A program made the translations under genes and the position numbers. From positions 744,001-808,000 of the forward strand of contig NZ_AP022593.1 in NCBI RefSeq assembly GCF_010731815.2: DNA of 64,000 nt, written 5' to 3'. The notes below the pieces were generated by a model. The model was not told the origin of the DNA, searched no databases, and worked only from the letters and a program-made list of their open reading frames with translations. This DNA comes from Mycolicibacterium arabiense. GTDB lineage: Bacteria > Actinomycetota > Actinomycetes > Mycobacteriales > Mycobacteriaceae. This document shows, in pieces, positions 50,291 through 59,875 of this stretch (the stretch's first letter is position 1; every line of letters begins with the position of its first letter).

Positions 50291-51046
50291 CTACTGGAGT
50301 GGCACCCCGACGGCCGGTCCGTTCTGCGGCCAACCCTCGGGTGAGTCCTCCCAGGCCTCCTGGCGCCCATAGGGCGTGATGTCGAGGAACGGATAGCCCG
50401 CCGACGACGGGTCCAGGCCGCGCGCGTAGGTGGTGTAGGTGTGGAACACCTCGTCGCCGCGGCGCAGGAACACGCTGGCTCCCGGCCAGTCGCCCCGCAG
50501 TTCGTCGTCGGACCAGCCGTCGGCGTGCAGCTCCGCCAGGGACTTGTAGTTGTACTCCACCGCAGCGCGATACGGGTCGAGCGTCACGTGGAGGTCGTAG
50601 GTGAAGTCCCCGTCGCGCGAGGAGTACCACGGGAAGGTCCAGCCGCGTTCGTCCCGATAGCGGGCGATGCTGGCGTACGGCGCCCTCGATACCGCGACGA
50701 ACGTGACTCCACGGGCATTGAGCAGGGCTCGGTCCCGCTCGGTGAACGTGAGGTCTGCTGCCACGGTGCAACTCGGGCAGCCACGGTCGGTCGCGTCGAT
50801 CCACATGAAGTGGTGGACGTAGAGCTGCGGTCGTCCCTCGAATAGGTCGGCCAGGCCGACGACGCCATCCGGACCCTGGAACGCATAGTCCTTCTCCACC
50901 TTCACCATCGGCAGCCGTCTGCGCTGGGCGTTGACCGCGTCGCGAAGGTGCGTCGCCTCCCGCTCCCGCACGAGCAGCTCTCGGCGCGCCGTCAGCCACT
51001 CGTCGCGGCCGACGACCTCAGGACAGGCGGTCGAATCGATGTTCAT
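50291..51046 (-). CDS. DUF899 thioredoxin-like protein
   Basis: A 251-residue protein of the DUF899 family, a thioredoxin-fold group of unknown reaction. Visible segments are LPMVKVEKDYAFQGPDG, YVHHFMW and the cysteine-containing GCPSCTVAADL (a CxxC in the thioredoxin active-site place). WYSSRDGDFTYDL and the C-terminal YPFLDITPYGRQEAWEDSP are also present. AAGGGGA lies before the ATG. It stands beside the tRNA-Cys and is divergent from mgtC. Confidence 0.88.
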   Translation of the reverse strand: MNIDSTACPEVVGRDEWLTARRELLVREREATHLRDAVNAQRRRLPMVKVEKDYAFQGPDGVVGLADLFEGRPQLYVHHFMWIDATDRGCPSCTVAADLTFTERDRALLNARGVTFVAVSRAPYASIARYRDERGWTFPWYSSRDGDFTYDLHVTLDPYRAAVEYNYKSLAELHADGWSDDELRGDWPGASVFLRRGDEVFHTYTTYARGLDPSSAGYPFLDITPYGRQEAWEDSPEGWPQNGPAVGVPLQ

Positions 51047-51123
51047 GGCGTCCCCTTTCGAACGGTCACCAATGGAGACCGCCCGGCCGCCGGGAACTCA
51101 TCGCCGATGCGACCGCGTCGCGA

Positions 51124-51129
51124 TACCTT
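51124..51129 (+). promoter_or_regulatory. -10 box for leaderless mgtC-like gene
   Basis: TACCTT with six bases to the ATG at 51,136. Confidence 0.45.
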
Positions 51130-51135
51130 GTCGGC

Positions 51136-51876
51136 ATGCTGCAGCTGCTCGCCGACCCACCGTTCTTCGGCGGCCCCGGCCAAGGCACCCGCCAGATCGT
51201 CGAGTTGTTCGTGGCCTTCGGGCTCACCGCACTCATCGGCCTGGAACGCGAGGTGCAGGGCAAGAGCGCCGGCCTGCGCACCCAGACGATCGTCGGCACC
51301 GCCGCTGCGCTGATCCTCCTGGTGAGCAAGTACGGATTCCAGGACGTCCTGCAACCCGAACTCGTCGTCGTGGACCCGTCCCGCGTCGCGGCTCAGATCG
51401 TCTCGGGCATCGGGTTTCTCGGAGCGGGCATCATCATCTTCCGCCGCGGCTCCGTCCACGGACTGACCACTGCCGCCGCGGTCTGGGAATCGGCCGCCAT
51501 CGGGATGGCCGCCGGCTCGGGGTTGCTGCTGCTGGCCTGCACCGTCACGGCAATGCACTTCCTGATCGTGCTCGGGTTCATGCCGGTGGCCAGGCGGCTC
51601 GCGTCACGGCTCAGCGGGTCGATCCGAATGCACGTCGTCTACGACGAAGGGCGCGGCGTGCTCACCCGACTGTTGCAGGCGTGCGAGCGCCGCGGCTGGC
51701 AGCTCGCCGAACTCGCCAGCGACCCCGCGGGCGAACCGCTCGGCGCCGGGCACGGACAGTCCGGCATCGTTCTCACGTTGTCGGGCAACGGAATAGTCAA
51801 CGCGCCCGCCGTGCTGGCGACGATCGAGGGCGTGACGGCGATCCGTCGACTCGACGACGACCCCGACCCGGACTAG
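51136..51876 (+). CDS. MgtC/SapB family membrane protein
   Basis: A 246-residue protein. About 20-150 holds four or five membrane helices with family motifs LIGLEREVQGKSAGLRTQT, ASGIGFLGAGIIIF-like block (IGFLGAGIIIFRRG) and GLTTAAAVWESAAIG. About 160-240 is a cytosolic ACT-like domain. MgtC proteins aid survival under low Mg2+ and inside phagocytes by restraining the F-ATPase in Salmonella; whether that holds here is not known. Convergent overlap of four bases with the MFS gene. Confidence 0.88.
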   Translation: MLQLLADPPFFGGPGQGTRQIVELFVAFGLTALIGLEREVQGKSAGLRTQTIVGTAAALILLVSKYGFQDVLQPELVVVDPSRVAAQIVSGIGFLGAGIIIFRRGSVHGLTTAAAVWESAAIGMAAGSGLLLLACTVTAMHFLIVLGFMPVARRLASRLSGSIRMHVVYDEGRGVLTRLLQACERRGWQLAELASDPAGEPLGAGHGQSGIVLTLSGNGIVNAPAVLATIEGVTAIRRLDDDPDPD

Positions 51877-53261
51877 GCCCGTTCCCGGCTCGCACGGTAG
51901 GACGCCACCGCGCCGAGGACGGCCAACGCGGCGAACGTCGCGAACAGATACCGGGCGGCCGTCTCGTCGCCGCGGTCGGTCATGTTGACCACGACGCCGG
52001 CCAGGCCCGCGCCGAAGGCGCCGCAGATGAGCTGCACGGTGTTGATCGCGGCGGCAGCCGTGCCGCCCTCGGCCGGGTCGTCGACGGAGCCCATCGCCCA
52101 CGCCGACAGGTGCGGCCACGCGATGCCCACGCCGGTCCCGGTGATCGCGAGTGCGACCACCCACACCGCGACCATGCCCGCCGTGGCGCCGTCCACCAGG
52201 GTCATCGCGCCCACGGCGAGGCCCGTCGCCATCACCAGCGGCGCGGACATCACCAGCCGCCTGACGTTCCGGGGGCCGGTCACCGAGGCGCTGGAGATCT
52301 CGCCGACGGTCCATCCGACGGCCAACGCTGCGCCCAGGAATCCCGCGGCCACCGGAACCAGCCCCGCCAGGCGCTGACCGAACAGCGGCACGTACATGTC
52401 CACCATCGTTGCTGTCATCAACATTCCGAGCGTCAGGTAGATCCACTTCAGCGGGCCGGGTCGAAATGCCGTGGGCGGCAGGACCGATGCCGCGAGACGC
52501 CGGTCGACGACGAGGAACACGCCGACCAGCACGGCGCCGACGCCGAGCAGGCCCGCCGTCATCGCCGCGTGCTTCGCGATTCCCGCCGCGCTGATGGCGA
52601 GTGCGGCCGCACCGAGCAGCAGCAGCGACCACACCGGGATGCGCTGCACGGCCGGTCCATGCCCGGCACGCCGGGGCAGGACGAACGGGACGAGGACCGC
52701 CATCGCCGCGGTGAGGATGGCGAGCACCCCGAATGCCCAACGCCACGAACCGAACTGCGCGAACAGACCACCGGCAGCCGGCCCGACGATGGTGCCGACT
52801 CCCCACATCGCCGACACCAGGGCCGACGCCTTGGTCCACAGCGACTGCGGCATGGCCGCATTGATCACGGCGTAGCCGAGCCCGGCCATCAAACCACCCG
52901 CAGCGCCCTGCACGACCCGCCCTGCCAGCAGGAGTTCCATGGTCGGAGCAACGGCGCACAGCACGCTGCCCGCACCGAACACCGACAGCGCCGCCACGTA
53001 GGCCAGTCGCGGCCCGAGGCGGGACAGCGTGGAACTGACCGTCGTGGCGGCGACGACCGAGGACACCAGGTACACCGTCGTCACCCACGCGTAGAGGCGT
53101 TGCCCACCGATCTCGCCGACCGTACTCGGCAGCAGGCTGATGGTGAGGAACTCGTTGGTGGCGTACAGCGCGACGCCACCGGCGAGGACCGTCGAGGCCC
53201 CGACGTGCTTCGGGCCCAACAGCTCGCGCCAACCGCTTCGAGCCACCTCGAGTTCCGTCAT
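51873..53261 (-). CDS. MFS-type drug/metabolite efflux transporter (Rv1634-like)
   Basis: A 462-residue inner-membrane protein with about 14 predicted helices. The loop 2-3 motif region is TLSRLGPRLAYVAALSVF and motif C-like AAGGLMAGLGYAVIN follows. Rv1634 at the same place in M. tuberculosis has been called a drug efflux pump. It starts with ATG at 53,259-53,261 and precedes nothing else on its transcript. Substrate range is inferred only from family. Confidence 0.88.
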   Translation of the reverse strand: MTELEVARSGWRELLGPKHVGASTVLAGGVALYATNEFLTISLLPSTVGEIGGQRLYAWVTTVYLVSSVVAATTVSSTLSRLGPRLAYVAALSVFGAGSVLCAVAPTMELLLAGRVVQGAAGGLMAGLGYAVINAAMPQSLWTKASALVSAMWGVGTIVGPAAGGLFAQFGSWRWAFGVLAILTAAMAVLVPFVLPRRAGHGPAVQRIPVWSLLLLGAAALAISAAGIAKHAAMTAGLLGVGAVLVGVFLVVDRRLAASVLPPTAFRPGPLKWIYLTLGMLMTATMVDMYVPLFGQRLAGLVPVAAGFLGAALAVGWTVGEISSASVTGPRNVRRLVMSAPLVMATGLAVGAMTLVDGATAGMVAVWVVALAITGTGVGIAWPHLSAWAMGSVDDPAEGGTAAAAINTVQLICGAFGAGLAGVVVNMTDRGDETAARYLFATFAALAVLGAVASYRASRERA

Positions 53262-53299
53262 GCGCTCACGGTAGGAACTGAACCGAGGTTGAGGTCAAG

Positions 53300-55462
53300 C
53301 TACTTGAGGCCGGCGGCATCCATGCCGCGCAGCTCCTTCTTCAAGTCCGAGATCTCGTCGCGGATGCGAGCCGCCAATTCGAACTGCAGATCCCGCGCCG
53401 CGGTCATCATCTGAGCCGTCAGATCCTTGATCAGGTCGGCCAATTCGGCCCGCGGCATCGACTTGGTGTCGCGGCCCTCGTAGATCCCCGCACTGACCGC
53501 ACGGCCCGGCTCGCCCTGCGCACGCCGTCCCCTGGACGCGTTGCGCCCCGATCCGCCGACGTCGACGGTCGCCTCGGTGTCGTCGGCCTCGCGGTACACC
53601 TGGTCCAGGATGTCGGCGATCTTCTTGCGCAACGGCTGTGGGTCGACGCCATGCTCCTGGTTGTACGCGATCTGCTTGCTGCGCCGCCGGTCGGTCTCCT
53701 CGATGGCCTGCTGCATCGAATCGGTGATCTTGTCGGCGTACATGTGCACCTCGCCCGACACGTTGCGCGCCGCGCGACCGATGGTCTGGATGAGGCTTCG
53801 CGGCGACCGCAGGAAGCCCTCCTTGTCGGCGTCGAGGATCGCCACCAGCGACACCTCGGGCAGGTCGAGACCCTCGCGCAGCAGATTGATGCCGATCAGG
53901 ACGTCGTACTCGCCGAGGCGCAGCTGCCGCAACAACTCCACGCGGCGCAACGTGTCGACCTCGGAGTGCAGGTACCGCACTCGAATGCCCGTCTCCAGGA
54001 GGTAGTCGGTGAGGTCCTCGGCCATCTTCTTGGTCAGCGTCGTCACCAGCACGCGTTCGTCGCGTTCGGTGCGCTTGCGGATCTCCCCGATGAGGTCGTC
54101 GATCTGGCCCTTGGTCGGCTTGACGATGACGTGCGGGTCGACCAGACCGGTCGGCCGGATGACCTGCTCGACGAACTCGCCACCGGTCTGGCTGAGTTCG
54201 TAGGGGCCCGGCGTCGCCGACAGGTACACCGTCTGGCCGATGCGGTCGGCGAACTCCTCCCACGTCAGGGGGCGGTTGTCGACCGCCGACGGCAGCCGGA
54301 AGCCGAAGTCGACCAGGTTGCGCTTGCGGGACATGTCGCCCTCGTACATGCCGCCGATCTGCGGCACGGTGACGTGCGACTCGTCGATGACCAGCAGGAA
54401 GTCCTCGGGGAAGTAGTCGATCAACGTCGCAGGCGCCGTGCCGGGACCGCGCCCGTCGATGTGCCGCGAGTAGTTCTCGATGCCGGAGCAGAACCCGACC
54501 TGCTTCATCATCTCGAGGTCGTAGTTGGTGCGCATCCGCAACCGCTGCGCCTCGAGCAGCTTGCCCTGGCCCTCGAGTTCGGCCAGCCGGGCCTCGAGTT
54601 CCCGCTCGATGCTCTCGATCGCCTGCGCCATGCGCTCGGGCCCCGCCACGTAGTGCGTGGCCGGGAACACCCGCAGCGAGTCGACCTTGCGGATGACGTC
54701 GCCGGTCAGCGGGTGCATGTAGTAGAGCGCCTCGACCTCGTCGCCGAAGTACTCGATGCGGACGGCCAGCTCCTCGTACGACGGAATGATCTCGACGGTG
54801 TCACCCCGCACCCGGAACGTGCCGCGCGTGAACGACATGTCGTTGCGGGTGTACTGCACGTCGACGAGCAGCCGCAGCAGCGCGTCGCGGGGCACCTCCT
54901 GGCCGACCTGGAGTTCCACCGAGCGGTCCATGTACGACTGCGGCGTGCCGAGGCCGTAGATGCACGACACCGAGGCCACCACGACCACGTCGCGGCGCGA
55001 CAGCAGGCTCGACGTCGCCGAGTGTCGCAGGCGCTCGACGTCGTCGTTGATCGAGCTGTCCTTCTCGATGTAGGTGTCGGTCTGCGCGATGTACGCCTCG
55101 GGCTGGTAGTAGTCGTAGTACGAGACGAAGTACTCGACGGCGTTGTGCGGCAACATGTCCCGCAGCTCGTTGGCCAGCTGTGCGGCGAGCGTCTTGTTGG
55201 GAGCCATCACCAGCGTCGGCCGCTGTAGGCGCTCGATGAGCCACGCCGTGGTGGCCGATTTGCCGGTACCGGTGGCACCGAGGAGCACGACGTCGCGCTC
55301 CCCCGCCCTGACGCGGCGTTCCAGTTCCTCGATGGCCGCTGGCTGATCGCCCGCTGGCTCGTATTCGCTGACCACCTCGAACCGGTTTCCGGCGCGCACC
55401 ATCGCCTCGACTGGGCGGTACTCGGAGTGCGCGAGTACGGGATGTTCGGTAGCGAAGGCCAT
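53300..55462 (-). CDS. uvrB: UvrABC system helicase UvrB
   Basis: A 720-residue damage-verifying helicase subunit. Walker A GATGTGKS is at 62-69. The beta hairpin region has [11 protein letters not shown], and helicase motif [11 protein letters not shown] is intact. The UvrC-binding UVR domain is at the C-terminus ([20 protein letters not shown]). The ATG at 55,460-55,462 follows TAATCT by seven bases, so the message is probably leaderless; a longer start at 55,498 was rejected. No SOS box was seen. Confidence 0.97.
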   Translation of the reverse strand: MAFATEHPVLAHSEYRPVEAMVRAGNRFEVVSEYEPAGDQPAAIEELERRVRAGERDVVLLGATGTGKSATTAWLIERLQRPTLVMAPNKTLAAQLANELRDMLPHNAVEYFVSYYDYYQPEAYIAQTDTYIEKDSSINDDVERLRHSATSSLLSRRDVVVVASVSCIYGLGTPQSYMDRSVELQVGQEVPRDALLRLLVDVQYTRNDMSFTRGTFRVRGDTVEIIPSYEELAVRIEYFGDEVEALYYMHPLTGDVIRKVDSLRVFPATHYVAGPERMAQAIESIERELEARLAELEGQGKLLEAQRLRMRTNYDLEMMKQVGFCSGIENYSRHIDGRGPGTAPATLIDYFPEDFLLVIDESHVTVPQIGGMYEGDMSRKRNLVDFGFRLPSAVDNRPLTWEEFADRIGQTVYLSATPGPYELSQTGGEFVEQVIRPTGLVDPHVIVKPTKGQIDDLIGEIRKRTERDERVLVTTLTKKMAEDLTDYLLETGIRVRYLHSEVDTLRRVELLRQLRLGEYDVLIGINLLREGLDLPEVSLVAILDADKEGFLRSPRSLIQTIGRAARNVSGEVHMYADKITDSMQQAIEETDRRRSKQIAYNQEHGVDPQPLRKKIADILDQVYREADDTEATVDVGGSGRNASRGRRAQGEPGRAVSAGIYEGRDTKSMPRAELADLIKDLTAQMMTAARDLQFELAARIRDEISDLKKELRGMDAAGLK

Positions 55463-55469
55463 GGTCTCC

Positions 55470-55475
55470 AGATTA
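55470..55475 (-). promoter_or_regulatory. -10 box for leaderless uvrB
   Basis: TAATCT on the minus strand, seven bases before the uvrB ATG. Confidence 0.5.
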
Positions 55476-55521
55476 AGCGCGTCCCCCGACAAGTTCATTC
55501 CCGCCGTGCCCCGCGACGGGT

Positions 55522-55527
55522 TAGCGT
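55522..55527 (+). promoter_or_regulatory. -10 box for a leaderless small membrane gene
   Basis: TAGCGT with six bases to the GTG at 55,534. Confidence 0.45.
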
Positions 55528-55533
55528 GACGCC

Positions 55534-55830
55534 GTGCGCGAACCGCTGCGAGTCGCCCTCCGACTACTCGGCCTCCTCCTCCTACTGGTCAGCCTCGGCT
55601 GCGCCGTCGCGCTGATCTGGCCCGGGCCGGGACGCGTGGCCGACCTCATGGGCGTGAGCTGCGGCGACAACGGTCTCGGACCGTCCAGCCAGTGCGGTTG
55701 GCTGGATGCCGCCAGCCTGCTGTGGGCCGGGTTCGCGGGGTGCCTGCTCGCCGGCTTCTTACTGCGGATGCTGACCCGGCCCGACGGTCATCGGCCGCTC
55801 GTCGTCGACCTTCGCCGGTACCGCTCGTGA
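55534..55830 (+). CDS. Small membrane protein
   Basis: A 98-residue protein with two membrane helices (about 8-28 and 60-80) flanking a short loop with two cysteines ([17 protein letters not shown]). The tail is basic (RRYRS). No recognised family. Its stop overlaps the GTG of the DUF402 gene, so the two are coupled. Confidence 0.7.
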   Translation: MREPLRVALRLLGLLLLLVSLGCAVALIWPGPGRVADLMGVSCGDNGLGPSSQCGWLDAASLLWAGFAGCLLAGFLLRMLTRPDGHRPLVVDLRRYRS

Positions 55831-56345
55831 CGCCGCCGATCCATCCACCCAAACGAGAGACCTTCGACGTACGGCACCGCACCAACACCGACCCGAAGGG
55901 CATCGTGCGTGACGTCGAGGTCTACACCGTCACCCCGTGGGGCCTGTACATGGCCCGCCCGGCTCCCGGCCGGGCGCAGTTCCACTACCTGGAGTCATGG
56001 TTGCTGCCGAGTCTCGACCTGCGGGCGACGGTGTTCCACTTCAATCCGGGCTACGAGCGCGACCAGGACCTCTACCTGGACGTGGGCCGGATCTCGGTCG
56101 ACGGGGACGTGTGGCGCACCGAGGATCACTACCTGGACCTCGTCGTACGAACCGGGCGCGGCGTCGAACTGGTCGATGCCGACGAACTGGTGGCCGCCGT
56201 GTGCGGCGGGCTGCTCGACCAGGAAACGGCGGACCGGGCAATCCACACGGCGGTCGCGACTGTCGACGGTCTCGCCCGGCACGGCTATGACCTGGACCGG
56301 TGGCTTGATCAGCGTGAAATGGTCCTCACGTGGCGCTCGGCGTAA
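55827..56345 (+). CDS. DUF402 domain protein (Rv1632c-like)
   Basis: A 172-residue cytosolic protein. The DUF402 core covers about 60-165: HYLESWLLPSLDLRATVFHF, DQDLYLDVGRISVDGDVW and YLDLVVRTGRGVELVDADE. DUF402 proteins include nucleoside or phosphonate-nucleotide hydrolases (FomD) with a barrel fold. The local function is unknown. GTG at 55,827 overlaps the upstream stop (GTGA). Confidence 0.85.
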   Translation: MTPPIHPPKRETFDVRHRTNTDPKGIVRDVEVYTVTPWGLYMARPAPGRAQFHYLESWLLPSLDLRATVFHFNPGYERDQDLYLDVGRISVDGDVWRTEDHYLDLVVRTGRGVELVDADELVAAVCGGLLDQETADRAIHTAVATVDGLARHGYDLDRWLDQREMVLTWRSA

Positions 56346-56348
56346 AGT
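56343..56348 (+). promoter_or_regulatory. -10 box overlapping the DUF402 stop codon
   Basis: TAAAGT: its first three bases are the stop codon of the DUF402 gene. Eight bases separate it from the ATG at 56,357, a leaderless arrangement. Confidence 0.45.
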
Positions 56349-56356
56349 CTGCTGTC

Positions 56357-56983
56357 ATGAGTTTCAGCAAGCGCGGGCGGCACGCGGCGTTCGTCGTGAC
56401 CGTCCTCGCGGTGGGTGCGCAGCTCGCTGCGCCCGTCGCGCTGGCAGACCCCGCGGCACCCCCGCTGCCCGACGTGCAGCAGGAGTCAGCTGCCACCCCG
56501 GCCGAAGGCGCCACGCCCCCAGCCGAACCCGCGGCACCTCAGTTCGGCGAGGGACCGCACAACGTCGTGTACCGCGCACGCGTCGACGGCGTCTCGCGCG
56601 GCGCCACGATCACCTACAAGCTCTCCGACACCGAGTTCAACACCGCCGATCCGACGATGGTGCCGGGACGCACCTTCGAGACGACCGGCGTCGTGTCCGA
56701 TCCTCAGCAGGCCGGCATGCAGGTCGCGATCCAATGGCCCTACTCCGCGAGCCTGCACTGCGAGATCCTGGTCGACGACCAGATCGTCGCCCAGGCCGAC
56801 CAGTTCGTCGCTCCCCGGTTCACGCCGCAGCGCAACGACCCCGGCTACGGCGTGCTCAGCTGCGGGTCGGTGGGCAACTTCCCGCAGGGCAACACCGCAC
56901 CGGTCGACGCACCCGCACCCGTACCCGCGGCGCCGCTGCCGCCTGCCGACCCCGCAGTCGCTCCGCCTGCGCCCGTCGCCTGA
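56357..56983 (+). CDS. Secreted protein with MmpS-like beta domain
   Basis: A 208-residue protein. Signal peptide about 1-31 (ending ALA-D), then a Pro/Ala linker (to about 62). The domain about 65-165 resembles the MmpS extracytoplasmic fold: HNVVYRARVDGVSRGATITYK, TFETTGVVSD and SLHCEILVDDQIVAQ. The tail is Pro/Ala-rich. No MmpL neighbour, so a transport role is uncertain. Convergent with coaE; stops four bases before its stop. Confidence 0.78.
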   Translation: MSFSKRGRHAAFVVTVLAVGAQLAAPVALADPAAPPLPDVQQESAATPAEGATPPAEPAAPQFGEGPHNVVYRARVDGVSRGATITYKLSDTEFNTADPTMVPGRTFETTGVVSDPQQAGMQVAIQWPYSASLHCEILVDDQIVAQADQFVAPRFTPQRNDPGYGVLSCGSVGNFPQGNTAPVDAPAPVPAAPLPPADPAVAPPAPVA

Positions 56984-56987
56984 CGGA

Positions 56988-58166
56988 CTAGGCAGTCCAG
57001 CCGGTCCGTTCGGCCCAGTCCACGGCGCGACCGTAGGCGTCGGCGAACCACGGCTCCTTGGCGTCGGCATAGTCTCCGGACGTCAGATGTCCGGCGTCGG
57101 CGATCCGCTTCTTCAGCTCGAGGTACTCGCCGCGTACGTCGGGCTCGGCCCGCAGCCAGTCCCGGAACAGCAGCGCGAAACGCTGATTCGGCCAGCCCTC
57201 GACGCGCAGGTGCACGTTGGTGGGCCTACCGGGGTCGGCAGATGCATGAAAGCGCTTCTGCCACAGCGCCGACTCGTCGGTGTGTGCGACGTCGGCAACG
57301 ATCGACTCGACTCGGGGATAGCCCGCCGCGGCCAATGCCGAGCCCAGCTCGTCGGCGACGTCGAGCGACTCGACGGTGACCTGGACGTCGATGACGTCCT
57401 TGGCGTCGAGGCCCGGTACGGCAGTCGACCCGACGTGGTCGATGCGCAGCGCCCGATGGCCGCAGGACGTGTTGAGCCGGTTGACGATTCGCGTCGCCTG
57501 CTCGGGCCACGACGAGTCGGCGGGCACCAGGACCGGCGCCACGCGGGCCGGCTCCCCGGCCTGGACGTTGTGTGCGAACGGCACGATCCGGTCGTGCCAC
57601 AGCGCCCTGGCGGCCGCCACCAGATCCTCTGCGGGGCCGGAGTTGTCGAGCCACACGTCGGCGACGGCACGACGCTGCTCCACGGTCGCCTGCGCGGCGA
57701 TGCGGGCTCGGGCGTCGGCCTCGGTGAATCCCCGGTGCTCGATGAGCCGGGAGACCCGTAGGTCCTCGTCGGCGTGGACGATGATCACGAGCGGAAACAT
57801 CGGCGCCATCTGTGATTCGACGAGCAACGGGATGTCCTCGACGATCACCGCGTCCGCAGGTGCGGCGTCGATCAGCTCCTGACGTCGCCTGCCGACCAAC
57901 GGGTGCACGATGCCGTTGAGGGTGGCCCGCTTGGCGTCGTCGCTGAACGCGACCGCTGCCAGCGCGGGCCGGTCCAGCGCGCCGTCGGGGCGCAGGATGT
58001 CCTCGCCGAAGGCCTCGACCAGCTTGGCGAGCCCCTCGGTTCCGGGCTCGACGACCTCGCGGGCGATCACGTCGCCGTCGACGACGATGCCGCCGAGTTC
58101 ACCGAACGTCTTGGACACCGTCGACTTGCCGGCACCGATACCGCCGGACAGACCAATTCGCAGCAC
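56988..58166 (-). CDS. coaE: Dephospho-CoA kinase fused to a GrpB/UPF0157 domain
   Basis: A 392-residue enzyme. Residues 1 to about 200 are dephospho-CoA kinase (P-loop GLSGGIGAGKSTV at 5-17), making CoA in the last step. About 215-392 is a UPF0157/GrpB nucleotidyltransferase-like domain (HVGSTAVPGLDAKDVIDVQV, LFRDWLRAEPDVRGEYLELK). The mycobacterial CoaE (Rv1631) has the same extra domain, which is thought to affect folding or stability of the kinase. GTG at 58,164-58,166. Downstream of rpsA across a strong terminator. Confidence 0.96.
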   Translation of the reverse strand: MLRIGLSGGIGAGKSTVSKTFGELGGIVVDGDVIAREVVEPGTEGLAKLVEAFGEDILRPDGALDRPALAAVAFSDDAKRATLNGIVHPLVGRRRQELIDAAPADAVIVEDIPLLVESQMAPMFPLVIIVHADEDLRVSRLIEHRGFTEADARARIAAQATVEQRRAVADVWLDNSGPAEDLVAAARALWHDRIVPFAHNVQAGEPARVAPVLVPADSSWPEQATRIVNRLNTSCGHRALRIDHVGSTAVPGLDAKDVIDVQVTVESLDVADELGSALAAAGYPRVESIVADVAHTDESALWQKRFHASADPGRPTNVHLRVEGWPNQRFALLFRDWLRAEPDVRGEYLELKKRIADAGHLTSGDYADAKEPWFADAYGRAVDWAERTGWTA

Positions 58167-58196
58167 GGCACCAGTCTGTCAGGGGCGCCGAAACGG

Positions 58197-58229
58197 CGAA
58201 CGCCCCGGCTCCAAGAGCCGGGGCGTTCG
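58197..58229 (-). terminator. Strong terminator after rpsA
   Basis: A perfect 15-bp inverted repeat (CGAACGCCCCGGCTC and its complement) with a three-base loop, 16 bases after the rpsA stop. A TTTC follows on the minus strand. It separates rpsA from coaE. Confidence 0.85.
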
Positions 58230-58244
58230 TCGTACTGGCCGTGG

Positions 58245-59702
58245 TTAGGCGTTGCCTGCAAGCTTCTCGCGCAGCGCTGCCAACTGAGCGTCGCTGGCGA
58301 GCGTGCCGCCGGTCGACTCCTCCGGGCGGGAGGACGACGAAGACGACGTCGTGCCGGCGTTGGCGGGCCTGCTGGCCGCCTCCGCGTCGGCAGCGGCGAA
58401 CTTCTCCATCTGCGCAGTGTGCATCTTGTGGCGGCGCTCGGCCTCGGCGTACCGGGCCTCCCACTCGTCACGCTGCTTCTCGAAGCCCTCGAGCCACTCG
58501 TTGGTCTCGGCGTCGAAGCCCTCGGGGAAGATGTAGTTGCCCGCTTCGTCGTAGCTGTCGGCCATGCCGTACTTCGACGGGTCGAACTCCTCGGTGTAGT
58601 CCTCGTTGGCCTGCTTGAGGCTCAGCGAGATCCGGCGACGCTCGAGGTCGATGTCGATGACCTTGACCATCGCGTCGTCGCCGACCTGGACCACCTGGTC
58701 CGGGACCTCGACGTGACGCTCGGACAGCTCGGAGATGTGCACCAGGCCCTCGATGCCCTCCTCGACGCGGACGAACGCACCGAACGGCACCAGCTTGGTG
58801 ACCTTGCCGGGCACGATCTGACCGATTGCGTGGGTGCGGGCGAAGTGGCGCCACGGATCTTCCTGAGTCGCCTTGAGCGACAGCGAAACCCGCTCGCGGT
58901 CCATGTCGACGTCGAGGACCTCGACCGTGACCTCGTCGCCCACCTGGACGACCTCGGACGGATGGTCGATGTGCTTCCAGGACAGCTCGGAGACGTGCAC
59001 CAGGCCGTCGACGCCGCCGAGATCGACGAACGCGCCGAAGTTGACGATGGAGCTGACGACACCCTTGCGGATGGCGCCCTTCTGCAGCTGGTTGAGGAAC
59101 TCGCTGCGCACCTCGGACTGGGTCTGCTCCAGCCAGGCGCGGCGGCTCAGCACCACGTTGTTGCGGTTCTTGTCCAGCTCGATGATCTTCGCCTCGATCT
59201 CACGACCGATGTACGGCTGCAGATCGCGGACGCGACGCATCTCCACCAGCGACGCGGGCAGGAAGCCACGCAGGCCGATGTCCAGGATCAGGCCGCCCTT
59301 GACGACCTCGATGACGGTGCCCTTGACGGCCTCGTCCTTCTCCTTGAGTTCTTCGATCGTGCCCCAGGCGCGCTCGTACTGAGCCCGCTTCTTGGACAGG
59401 ATCAGACGGCCTTCCTTGTCCTCCTTGGTGAGGACCAGCGCTTCGACCTCGTCGCCGACGGACACAACCTCTGAGGGGTCCACGTCGTGCTTGATCGAGA
59501 GTTCGCGGGAAGGAATGACGCCTTCGGTCTTGTAACCGATGTCGAGCAAGACCTCGTCGCGGTCCACCTTGACGATGGTCCCCTCGACGATGTCGCCATC
59601 GTTGAAGTACTTGATGGTCTTGTCGATCGCGGCGAGAAAGTCCTCAGCCGAGCCAATGTCGTTGATGGCTACTTGCGGCGAGGTGATGGAGGGACTTGGC
59701 AT
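58245..59702 (-). CDS. rpsA: 30S ribosomal protein S1
   Basis: A 485-residue protein with four S1 RNA-binding domains, roughly 33-102, 120-185, 205-275 and 290-360 (e.g. GDIVEGTIVKVDRDEVLLDI, GVVSSIVNFGAFVDL, GKVTKLVPFGAFVRVEEG). The C-terminal tail is charged and Ala/Ser-rich, with a run of six serines. It helps mRNA binding to the 30S subunit. In M. tuberculosis its C-terminus has been discussed as a pyrazinoic-acid target. The ATG is preceded at some distance by CCGGAG. Confidence 0.97.
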   Translation of the reverse strand: MPSPSITSPQVAINDIGSAEDFLAAIDKTIKYFNDGDIVEGTIVKVDRDEVLLDIGYKTEGVIPSRELSIKHDVDPSEVVSVGDEVEALVLTKEDKEGRLILSKKRAQYERAWGTIEELKEKDEAVKGTVIEVVKGGLILDIGLRGFLPASLVEMRRVRDLQPYIGREIEAKIIELDKNRNNVVLSRRAWLEQTQSEVRSEFLNQLQKGAIRKGVVSSIVNFGAFVDLGGVDGLVHVSELSWKHIDHPSEVVQVGDEVTVEVLDVDMDRERVSLSLKATQEDPWRHFARTHAIGQIVPGKVTKLVPFGAFVRVEEGIEGLVHISELSERHVEVPDQVVQVGDDAMVKVIDIDLERRRISLSLKQANEDYTEEFDPSKYGMADSYDEAGNYIFPEGFDAETNEWLEGFEKQRDEWEARYAEAERRHKMHTAQMEKFAAADAEAASRPANAGTTSSSSSSRPEESTGGTLASDAQLAALREKLAGNA

Positions 59703-59728
59703 ATGGTGGGTGGCTCCGGACAGGTTTA

Positions 59729-59734
59729 ATAGTA
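59729..59734 (-). promoter_or_regulatory. Predicted -10 box of rpsA
   Basis: TACTAT on the minus strand, 26 bases before the rpsA ATG, which would leave a 5' UTR of about 20 bases containing CCGGAG. No clear -35 box. Confidence 0.4.
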
Positions 59735-59801
59735 GGGACGTATTCATTGCTCCGGCGCGGGTGCGCCGAGATGTGACACTGCACCCGTGATCTTGCACAT
59801 A

Positions 59802-59824
59802 CGAGTACCCATCGAGGGTACTCG
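59802..59824. repeat. Inverted repeat in the rpsA / PrsW-like divergent promoter region
   Basis: CGAGTACCC and its complement GGGTACTCG, a perfect 9-bp inverted repeat with a five-base loop. It lies between the two divergent genes and could be an operator or an RNA hairpin. Confidence 0.55.
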
Positions 59825-59863
59825 ACTGAGGACACGCTGGACAAACCCGGTCCCACGCACCGT

Positions 59864-59869
59864 TACCCT
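59864..59869 (+). promoter_or_regulatory. -10 box for leaderless PrsW-like gene
   Basis: TACCCT with six bases to the GTG at 59,876. Confidence 0.5.
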
Positions 59870-59875
59870 GCACCC

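Noticed and set aside
57903..59474. 523-residue open frame antisense to coaE and rpsA
   Set aside because: It spans the rpsA terminator and two real genes; Leu/Asp/Val repeats reflect antisense reading of rpsA.
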